Source: Daphnia carinata
Taxonomy: Eukaryota; Arthropoda; Branchiopoda; Diplostraca; Daphniidae
Length of the DNA: 64,000 nt
Direction: 5' to 3'
Assembly: GCF_022539665.2 (NCBI RefSeq)
Contig: NC_081335.1
Span: 7,254,001 to 7,318,000 of the forward strand
The notes below the pieces were generated by a model. That model made no database searches and was not told the DNA's origin. It saw nothing but the letters and a program-made list of their open reading frames with translations. The translations under genes were made by a program, and so were the position numbers. This document shows positions 23,821 to 32,422 of the stretch, in pieces. Numbering within the stretch: position 1 is the stretch's first letter; each line of letters opens with the position of its first letter.

Positions 23821-24529
23821 CCGCGGTATCAGTAAATCTTTGCCAAGTACACTGTTAATTTTGGGTTACGCCTTTCGTCGGTTAGGGGCAACTAATATCG
23901 AGCGGAGTTTGCGATATTCACAAAGGTAATCTCTGGTTAACACTTTTCTTCCGTTAAAAACAAACGAAAAACGTTAACAGTGAGTGATTACTGCAAAGCT
24001 GTACTTGGTTTCGGTTATCGTCAGTTTTCGTGTGTGAAATATGGCACGTGAAAACGATTCTCGCATTATACCCCTACATATCCTACATTGAAAAAGGATA
24101 CTAAACAGCTTCTCTTATCGTTTTGTCAAAAACGCTCATTATATATTTATTTCATATTAAGCCGGTGAACCGCAATATGAAATAAATATCAGAAAAATAA
24201 AGAATTAAGCCCTTAAGATAATTGGCAACAAGACGAATAAATTTATTCGTTGATATAGCATTTTAATTTTTCATTGTTGATTCAGTGAGGTATCCCAGTC
24301 TGCAGACTTTGTCTCTAAAAAGCAACGTGAGAAATTCCCTGGTCGATGAGTCACTGTGGGTAATCTGTCACCAGTTAAAAATATGTGCACCTTACAATGC
24401 ACAAGCACCTCAAAACCTAGCTGTTCAAGAATAGTATTCCAGGATTTACACCAAAATATTTGTAAGTTAATTTTATTTATTGTTTACTGTGACGTGTAAC
24501 TTTTATCTTTCTACAGCACCCACTAAAGG
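23821..24529. other. No recognised gene
   Basis: AT-rich sequence including a small inverted pair TATTTATTTCATATT / AATATGAAATAAATA near 24140-24190. A short protein-like run (LWVICHQLKICAPYNAQAPQ, about 24355-24415) may belong with the fragment downstream. Confidence 0.3.
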
Positions 24530-25140
24530 GAACACTATGGCACGAGAGGTTGCTGAACAACAGTTCATAATAGGTGAGAACAACCCTTCACGATTCCTGT
24601 TACAACATCTATGCTGGAAAGTGATTCCCATTTCCTAGGGTCACGTGAAGGTATTTACAACGATAGACAAATGTTATTTTTTTTTATTCGTTCCTTGTTA
24701 TATTTTTTTTTTTTCAAAGGAAATGAAGGGATTCAACTTGCACAAGGAACACACATCAATGAAACTTTACCTCCATATCTATTGATTGCAGAGGAAGAAA
24801 TCAATTTCCAACAGGCAGAGTCTATGTTAGGTGGAACTACTTAACAGTTTGTTAGTGAAGGGATACCAAGGCACGTGTAAAACAAACCACAAGGAAGTAA
24901 GTTTTATACTTTATCATAAATCAAATGGAATATTAAGTTATTTTACTTTCAGGTCTTCAACTTGCTTCAAAAATTCATCGTCAATTAGACAAAAAAACAT
25001 TTGCTCTACCCAGGTGCTTCGGAATGTATGTCCACAACAAACTGAAAACGAAGAAACGTTTAAATCATCTAGATCTACAGGCAGCGACGAGAGTTGTAGC
25101 GCTCGCAATTGCGTAACATACGATTGCACCTCATACTGAT
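24530..25140 (+). pseudogene. Unrecognised gene-like fragment
   Basis: Three protein-like segments lie in succession: MAREVAEQQFIIGENNPSRF (24537-24596), GNEGIQLAQGTHINETLPPY (about 24720-24780, continuing to AESMLGG) and GLQLASKIHRQLDKKTFALP then FGMYVHNKLKTKKRLNHLDL (about 24955-25080). AT-rich stretches with GT and AG ends separate them, so they could be exons, but stops also follow each one. I cannot name the family. A decayed transposon gene or a captured gene are both possible. Confidence 0.25.
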
Positions 25141-25854
25141 ACTTTAAAATGGGTAGTTACACAATTGTTTAAAAGTACGGAAAAGAACTGTTATCTGATA
25201 ATAAACTCAGTTGTTCCCATAAAAATGTTCCCATTTTCTTATTTTAACATCCATAAGGTTATGGGTGCATTTTTAGCTGTGAATAAAAATAATTATTAAA
25301 TAATAAAATTAGGGTATTTATTAAGGTATTTAATAAATACCTCTTGAAAATCATTTCTGTATTCATGCGATTTATTATAACGGAATGTTGGCCCTTAAAA
25401 ACAGCAATTTATTTAGTTTTTGTCCTATAGACGATTTCTCATTGGTCGGAAAATAGTAAAGCTACGCTGAAAACCCGCTCAACGGAAGCAGAGGAGGGTA
25501 GGGCAATATTCTATTTTAAATACTTTTCTTTTATGGATGGATATTTCATAAGACTGGAAATTGTGGTTGATGGATCCCCATGAAGGCTACGGCCTCCTTG
25601 CAAGAATTGTTCACGTCTGTGGGGGTCGAAGAGCGGAAATATTTTTTTCTTTTTGAACCAAGTAAATCATTATCTTGAATTTGACCTGATGACAAACACG
25701 ACCTTTAAATGGAAATTTACATGAGTTATACAAATATGTTGATTTAGTTAGAAAATTTTATGAAGGATATATGTCCTGTTTTTGCTATTTGTACTGATGG
25801 TGACGGCAAACGTTGCATGATGAGCACGCAATTTGTCCATGAAGTAAGATTTGT
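25141..25854. other. No recognised gene
   Basis: AT-rich with several near-repeats of TAATAAATACC around 25300-25350. No coding or RNA signature seen. Confidence 0.3.
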
Positions 25855-26590
25855 CTTCCTACCTCAACCAAGACATTTTGAATTTATGATGTAAAACCGC
25901 AGGGAGGATGTGGTCATCGTCCTGGTAGTAAGAATTAAATCTTTTGTTTACAGCTGCTTTTCTTTCCGTACTGTAGGATGTCCAGTGGACGATGCCAGGC
26001 CTTCGATTATGTTTCAACATTTTGTTTCTCGAAATAGTCAAAGTTGGGAGCTAATTTGCCAGTGAAACGTTGCGATCAGCCTGCAGTACGTCTAATGCAT
26101 CTGCCAGTGGTCGCATGACTTTTACAAATTTTTAAACACATTCTTCTTCGGACGGACGGAAATATGGAATATTGAAGTGTTAAAATACTTATCTCAGTTC
26201 TTGCTTCTTGTGAGTAAAATATTTTTTGCGTTCTACAGTGTCGAAAAATGAGTTCCAACGCGTCGCATTATGGAATACAAACAAGAAAGAGAGATATCCT
26301 GGATGAAATCCGGCTCTTTTGTGTAGGAGGTTGCAGTGAAATGTGTCAGGTATGGTAAACAAAGCATAGGGAAAACCGCCACATTGTTCTGCAATATGCT
26401 GCACCTCGATTTGGCTTTTTCCACAGCATCTTCATTTTTAGCTTTGAAGTGTCTCTCAGTCTTTTTAAAACATGCTCCATGTTTTCGAAGATATCATTCA
26501 TTGCGGCGAAATTCAAAGAACGGGATTCGTATCTGCGATGAGTTCGAAAAGATAAAAATATCTTGGGCATTGTCTTTGATATCAAAATTT
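25855..26590 (-). pseudogene. hAT-family transposase remnant, second copy
   Basis: Reading the minus strand from right to left: ERHFKAKNEDA and KAKSRC (about 26450-26410), then VFHNATRWNSFFDTVERKK with the hAT TRWNS block (about 26285-26225). Next come PSEEEC, VKVMRPLADALDVLQADRN (about 26125-26070), LPTLT, then HHKFKMSWL close to 25860. The order TRWNS then PLA-ALD-LQ then LPTL-L then P-FKL-WL is that of ZBED-like hAT transposases. Frame changes and stops show it is dead. It is not the same copy as 10620-12376. Confidence 0.6.
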
Positions 26591-27230
26591 CCGTTAAAGG
26601 AAAAAAAATTGTTCGTCGTCTTTATGAGTTTCATAAAAGTTACCGAAAACGTTAGCCACTGCTGGAGCATCACAAGGCAAATGTGCTATAACATAAGAGT
26701 ATAACAATAAATTATTGCTATGTATCGCTCGCATTTATACGTCGTTGCTGTATAAATCTGAAATAATACAATATGCTGATGTAAATCAAGAAGAAACATT
26801 CACAATCAAATACTTTCTATACGCTGACTCTTGTAATTGATATAGATTTTGAAGAATCACGCTGATCGGCAAGTGAGCCAAATTAACGGAGATCCTCACG
26901 TTTTACGCATGTTCAATAAGCATTTCTCCAGTTCAAATTCTAGAGCTACTAGACCTAATTCAACAGCTGATTATTTTACAGCTCATCTCGGATACATATT
27001 TATCTAAAATTAAAAACATAAAAGTTGATGATTAAAAATGGGTGCTGCTCATCAGCGGTAGAGTTAAGCCAGTCTAAATACATAAATAAAAAGTTTTTAA
27101 CAAAGGGGTAAGTGTGTCGTTCCGTTTTTCAATGAAGAGGTAGATCTGTCGGAATGTTTTAATTGAAGCCCCGGTAGGTGTGTTGATCAGTTTTAAACGA
27201 ACGGGTAGGTATGTCTCTCTTAATTAATCA
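26591..27230. other. No recognised gene
   Basis: AT-rich, with short imperfect direct repeats of a GGGTAGGT-GTGTC motif around 27100-27215. No ORF or RNA signature worth calling. Confidence 0.3.
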
Positions 27231-27290
27231 AAGGGAATTGGCGGTGAAATAGGACTGAAACGAAATAGTACTGGAGAAATAGGACTAAGG
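27231..27290. repeat. Truncated end of the foldback-element family
   Basis: TTGGCGGTGAAATAGGACTGAAACG followed by ACTGGAGAAATAGGACTAAGG matches the outermost arm of the element at 16314. Only about 55 bases are present, directly before repeat R1 copy 2. Confidence 0.55.
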
Positions 27291-27328
27291 TTATCTCTAT
27301 TGACGTTCTTTATGTTTCACGTTCATTA

Positions 27329-28170
27329 TGTAAAGCATCTTCCCGTGTGGGAAGACTGACTTGACGAATTTAAGACAGTTGAAAATGAAATGAACTAAGA
27401 GGCGTTTATACCCACCATGATGATTATATTTGTCTAACTGAAACATTGAATACAAGTAAGTTTCAAGTAAAAGTCATAAGAAAGTTATACTAAATAAAAG
27501 GGAAACGGAAAGTGTAATAGGAGAATCGTAGAGTAAGCGTACCTCAGTAGCACGAACTGAATATGAGAGTAGACACAGAAAAAGACGAGGTGTAACACAA
27601 CCCGTCGGTACGTCGATAAAACAAGATACAAGAACTGAATACTCACTAAAACACGAAGACATAGATCAATTCTCTAGCACAATATTAAAATTGGAGAAGG
27701 CACCAGATGAATCTGAAGCCCGACTGCTGGAATCAGATACACGTCGGTAACTGACTTTCTTTATGTCTTGAGTTCCTCAAGAAACCTCGCATATTGGGCA
27801 ATGGTTAATTGCTTTATAATTACTTGTAACTAATCAATGAAATTGGATATGGCGTGATAATGGTGCAATGATGAACACCGCATGAGCCGCCAATCAAAGA
27901 TGTTGTTATAATTGGCGTGATGCTGATGAAACATGGTGCGTTCGCTAGCAGGTGTTCATATAGGTCACTCTGCTGCGTACGTTATGGTGCAATTTTGTAA
28001 TGGCGCAGTTGTACAGTTGTGCAATTCATATTGTTTATATGTTTGGTTAATAATCATACATAGAAAAGAAATGTCTGATGAAACGTTTATTGGCTTCGTT
28101 ACAATTAATATCTATGCCCGTCAGTTAGTCACGTTAAGATGGAGAGAAACAATTTCCTTCGTCAAACCGT
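27329..28170. repeat. Dispersed repeat R1, copy 2
   Basis: It begins with the same TGTAAAGCATCTTCCCGTGT as 9948, then GAGGCGTTTATACCCACCATGATG, GATATGGCGTGATAATGG, GCAGGTGTTCATATAGGTCAC and TTGGCTTCGTTACA. Unlike copy 1 it is not followed by recognisable hAT coding sequence. Confidence 0.5.
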
Positions 28171-28849
28171 CGCTGCTTACACTGTTACTACTCGCTGAAC
28201 CTGCGTGTCCATAGGTGATTTGAACTGCGTTGACGACATCTTGAGATTATGCATCTTGACGAGATAATGCAAGAACCCCGCCTTTCCCTTGCTCACGTAA
28301 TGTCGACAGCTACGCTTTGAAAGAGATGGTTACTGGTAGGGGTATGGTAGACATGTTGGAAACCTTAAATTATAATCAACATGGTCACACCTTTCACTGC
28401 CTTGCCGGTTCTTCTGGCCAGATAGGACATATGGTATCCGCTCCTTGGACGAAAATTTTTAAATAGTTGTTTTCTAACCTTTGTCGGTTATTGATCATCG
28501 GTCGGTACAGTCCACTGTTACTTGCAATCTCGGTCTACCGTATCGTAATAGATGTCCTGCTGGTTTGTGAAAATTAAACACTTCCATATTGTCGGAAAGG
28601 TTATTCGAAATATGTAACTAGCTTATTCACAAATCTGCCATCATCATCATCTTAAAAAGGCAATATAGCAAATCCGCGAAAGTGACAGAGCATATTAAGG
28701 AAGAGTCCCGAAACCAGGTATCAAGCGCATTTCGGTAGATTATTTTAGGCAAAGAGCTGGAATGATTAGAGGAACAATGTTTCTTTATCAGTCTTGCATT
28801 CAGGAGATGGCCGAAGCAGATACATTTGATTGTTATTGCCTTTCGCCAT
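28171..28849. other. No recognised gene
   Basis: Short ORFs only, including a minus-strand frame (28627-28944) that overlaps R2 copy 2 and has no motif. Confidence 0.3.
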
Positions 28850-29070
28850 TTTATGAGATTCTGGAAATCTTGGGAGGAGGCAACACTGAAAGGCAATGAG
28901 ATTCGTTTCCGCTGTTTTGCGGGCCATGAAGATGAGGAGTACAATATTTACCATGTAAATAAAGCTATAATTACCTAATGCAAATGTCCCATTGATAAGA
29001 ACATTGCCTCTATTGGCACATTCTTATCGATAAAAGAGAACATTTAGGAGGCATAGTTTTCTATTTAATA
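28850..29070. repeat. Dispersed repeat R2, copy 2
   Basis: Counterpart of 13836-14040. Shared order: ACTGAAAGGCAATGAGATTCG, CCATGTAAATAAAG, AATGCAAATGTCCC, GAACATTTAGGAGGCATAGTTTTC. No LINE RT follows here as it does in copy 1. Confidence 0.45.
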
Positions 29071-29639
29071 ACAATATTTAAAAATCAACCTTCTCCTGAA
29101 AAATTTTATGGACCATGTTCCTCTTCCATCACCGACTACTCTAAATCGAATTCCACCCCTACAGGTCAGGTCGATCCTTAGTCGACCTCTGGCCTCTCTT
29201 TTATTCAGACTGGGAATCGGGATTTGGCCCGATGTCCGATAGAATGCTAAGAGGGGGCTCTGCTGTTGCTGGCCGCCCTCGCGTAAGTCCTTAAGAAGGA
29301 GCTCTGCATGACGGCTGGCTTCCCTTCGCGATTGTTGTAAATAGCATTATGATATGTGTATTTATTTTGTTTGCATGTCTTTGTTGTAATGTCTGTGTAA
29401 TGGAAGAAAACTGTAACAGTAATTTTTCAATATTCTTACAAAACCCATGTACGAACATGTTAAGGGGGTAGAGAGCAATAGAAACGAATATCATTTTTGT
29501 CAGCCTGATTTTGAAAAACAATAAACAGAAAACAAGGAATCCGCAGTGGCGAAGAAAATCGAATTCACATAAAATGAAACTGAATGTCACCAATATTCAA
29601 AGACGGGAAAAAGAACTTTAAATGTGCACCAACGAGTTA
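29071..29639. other. No recognised gene
   Basis: Contains a more GC-rich block at 29150-29320 (CAGGTCAGGTCGATCC and GGTCGACTAAGGATCGACC-like pairing around 29160-29195) of unknown nature. Otherwise short ORFs only. Confidence 0.3.
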
Positions 29640-30985
29640 GAACAATATAGAAACAGCAATAGAAGAAGAAGTAGAAGAAAATATTTTGGGGCCGAACCTA
29701 ACCCATTTTTTAGAGTGAAATTTTTTTTTTATAAAATAAGGGATAAGTACACTAAAGATCAATGAGCGTAAATCAAAGAAGAAGATAGGAATCACGAAAA
29801 TTTTTCAATCTGTTTATAATATTAAAACAAATCTATCGTTTAATTATTGAAAACATTTATTCCCAACAAAAAAAACGAAAAAAAAAATTTCTCCAGACAC
29901 TTGAAGTTTTCTAAAGCAAGTGTGGAAGACCTTGTAATTTTATGATATTTTAACAGCATTGTTGACTTAATATATGGGGAATTGACAAAAAGAAAATAAA
30001 CAACCAATTGAAAATTTTGTAGGAAGACTGAAGTTGGTAGATGTATGTAGATTAAAACACCCAACAACCACTACCTTCTTTTTTGAAGCCCAATGACAAA
30101 TATAGAATTGACCGAATATATGTGGTGTAAAATGGAAGGTTATATTCACGTGTAGTAAACCTTTAAGTTTTACTTTCTGTGATCATCGCCAGTACTGCTA
30201 GATCAAGAAGGGACAATTTAGAAACAGCGGAAGGAAAATTGCCGTGGAAACTGAATGCTAGTACAATTTATGACCTAGAATTCCAAGAAAAATTTAAAAA
30301 TTGTATGAAACAAAACAAAAAAGAGTATAGGGGGTGTAGCGCAGTGGTATGTAAAGGAAATTTTAAAAAACCAAAATAGCATGCTCATAATATTAAAAAA
30401 TTACATGGAAAGAAATGAAAAAATAATTCTAAATCAATATCTCGATCAAGTTAAAGCTGAAATAGCTAACAAATAATAACTAAAAATATTATTACTAATC
30501 TAAGAATATGCATAAAAATATGTATAAAGTGGACCCAGAGTGAAAGAAAAGTAGAGGTAAATTAAATTAGCACGTTGGTTATGAAACAAATACGGTAAAA
30601 ATTTAATTTTAAAAATCTTACAGAGAAAGCAGAAGAATAACAGATTTTCAAAAGACGAGATATTTTTAAAATCCAGATGCAAACAAAACATTCTTTTATT
30701 TTGCAATCGTTTATACTCTCTTAGCAACCATAACAAAGTGAAAAAGCAGGAAATTTTTAATAATATAAGGGATCAAGCAAGCCAAAAGATGAATTTAGAT
30801 ACCGAAAAAAGAATATCAGAAGATGATGTGTGGAAAGCAAGTGAAACAATGCCACAAAAAAATCACAAGAATAGATGGATTGCCGGTTGAATTTTACAAA
30901 AAACGTGACCTTGCTTATAAAACAAATCACTATAATGCTTCCCAATTATTGGCTACCGAAGAACTTAGCAAACCCAAACTACAGG
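29640..30985 (+). mobile_element. L1/Tx1-like LINE, copy C
   Basis: It parallels copies A and B. TTTTAACAGCATTGTTGACTT (endonuclease region, about 29948), AGACTGAAGTTGGTAGATG and ACACCCAACAACCACTACC (about 30020-30075), AGAAAGCAGAAGAATAACAG (30623), and GATGGATTGCCGGTTGAATT with a GLPVEFYKK-type reading (about 30874). Stops are frequent. It ends at about 30985 against repeat X copy 2, the same arrangement as copy B. Confidence 0.65.
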
Positions 30986-31223
30986 CACCAATAAAGTTAA
31001 TCGGCGTTTATTTATTATCCCGGTACAATTAATACACCAGATTCCAGCACAACCAACTCTGAACTCAATAGTTGAAATCCCCAGACTGGAATAGGTACAG
31101 TGGCGCACGCCATGGTTGAAAAAAGAAACATGCCTAAGTGAAAGAAGCCTGAGGCGGGTGCAGCGCACTAGTTATACACCACGCGCCATTCCTAACTCCA
31201 GGCGTTGAAGAGTACCACTAAGC
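30986..31223. repeat. Dispersed repeat X, copy 2, left part
   Basis: It contains GTACAGTGGCGCACGCCATGG and CGCGCCATTCCTAACTCCAGG, matching 18052-18160 in copy 1. It is interrupted at GTAC (31224-31227) by a MITE; the right part resumes at 40500. Confidence 0.55.
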
Positions 31224-31227
31224 GTAC

Positions 31228-31739
31228 AGTATCCTGAACAAACAGAAGAACCCACGATTTAATTTTAAAAAGCCATCTATGGGCAAAATATATGAATTAT
31301 TTACCTTTTTAAAATAGGGTCGGCCTGTGTTTGGCGCAAAAACGCAGTAAGTTGGGAAGGGTAGTTTAAGTCCAGACACCTTTTGCTAATGTCTCAGGTG
31401 TTACGAAACTGTCTGGAAAAAGTAGAGTCTAGTCTTTTTTGTTAGACCTCCAACCCCCTTCCTCCAGGCTAAGATGAAAAATATCCAATAAAAGCATTGT
31501 CATCCTCAGTCACCCGCTTTGGTCATTAGCAACTTCACAGCTGTTGGAAAAAAATTTCACTTTACGTGGGGTTTGAACCACTGCAATCCGTATCTGAATC
31601 CGAACCTATTCCACCGAGCTATTATTTATTAATGTATCTATCTTATTTTCGGTTTTAATATAGCGGATAAATGAAAAAAATTGAGAATGATGAAAAAAAC
31701 ACAGGCCGAACCTATTTTTAAAAGGTAAATAATTCATAT
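31228..31739. mobile_element. MITE, left portion, with GTAC target duplication (split by gypsy element)
   Basis: The left end AGTATCCTGAACAAACAGAAG is matched by the inverted right end CTTCTGTTTGTGCAGGATACT at 40475-40495. GTAC flanks both (31224-31227 and 40496-40499). The second, inner part of the arm (TGAATTATTTACC-TTTTAAAATAGG) recurs inverted at 31700-31739. Reference copy 1 of repeat X has a single CGTAC at this site (about 18182), an empty-site comparison supporting the boundaries. The right portion is 40434-40495. Reassembled length is about 574 bases. No transposase ORF. Confidence 0.75.
31555..31630 (-). repeat. tRNA-like segment inside the MITE
   Basis: The minus strand reads AATAGCTCGGTGGAATAGG (A-box-like) and, about 26 bases further, GTGGTTCAAACCCCACGT (B-box-like with a plausible T-arm stem). 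The anticodon region does not pair well. Probably a tRNA-derived head, not a functional tRNA gene. Confidence 0.4.
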
Positions 31740-32125
31740 TGTAGCGAATGGTTTCTTGCTAGTTCGAGAAATACGAGAGTGGCGTGGGAGAGAGCTTCAA
31801 CGCCCGTTCACACCCTCCATTATAGCTGTAACGGGGAGACTCACCATCCGTCGGGAATGGTCGTCTTTCTGCATCCGATCGCTTTAGCCTTGGATGGGCG
31901 GAAGATGCGAACGATGAAAAACCCGGGCAGAGTAGTCAGGAGTGGGTAGTCTGGTCAGTCGTGAGTTAGTCGTGTTAGTGTACCTTCTTTAACTTGTGCG
32001 TTTTTGCCCTTAGTGTAAGCAGTTTTTCCCTTTTTATCTTACCCTTTTAGTGCTATGCCTTGTGTAGTTGGCCGTGTTGGTTAAAACCCTCAAATAAACA
32101 GTTACTCCCGTGATCGCACGTTACA
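31740..32125 (+). repeat. 5' LTR of gypsy element 1
   Basis: It starts TGTAGCGAATGG and ends CGCACGTTACA, so it has TG...CA ends. It is identical to the 3' LTR except position 31819. AATAAA at 32095-32100 is a candidate poly(A) signal near the 3' end. I see no clear TATA box, which is common in this group where initiator-type promoters are used. Confidence 0.95.
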
Positions 32126-32143
32126 TGGTGGAGATGCAGGGTA
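32126..32143 (+). other. Candidate primer-binding site of element 1
   Basis: TGGTGGAGATGCAGGGTA begins with the expected TGG directly after the LTR. I cannot assign the priming tRNA without a search. Confidence 0.55.
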
Positions 32144-32163
32144 CACCTGCCTGCTAGAACAAG

Positions 32164-32169
32164 GTAAGT
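32164..32169 (+). promoter_or_regulatory. Candidate splice donor in the element 1 leader
   Basis: AACAAG followed by GTAAGTC is a strong 5' splice consensus at 32164, 38 bases after the LTR. Errantivirus env genes are known to be expressed from spliced RNA, so this is a reasonable donor for that message. No partner acceptor was proven. Confidence 0.35.
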
Positions 32170-32422
32170 CTTTTGGCGTTTTCGTGAAGGTAATAGTGGA
32201 GTAAGGAGCTAGGAGGCGGGTACTGTTGAGAGGTCCTTGGGAAGGGCGACCAGCGGGTACGGTTACCTTAAATTGCTTGGGCATAGGACCACAGTCCCGG
32301 CCGAACTTCTTGCCCCTCTGTTTTCCTCCACTGCCTGTGAAGACCTTGTTCGGTGGGTAAAATAGGTGTACGGGGGGAACCTTGAGACCGGAGAGTCGTA
32401 GGATTTCGGGTTAAGGGGGTAG

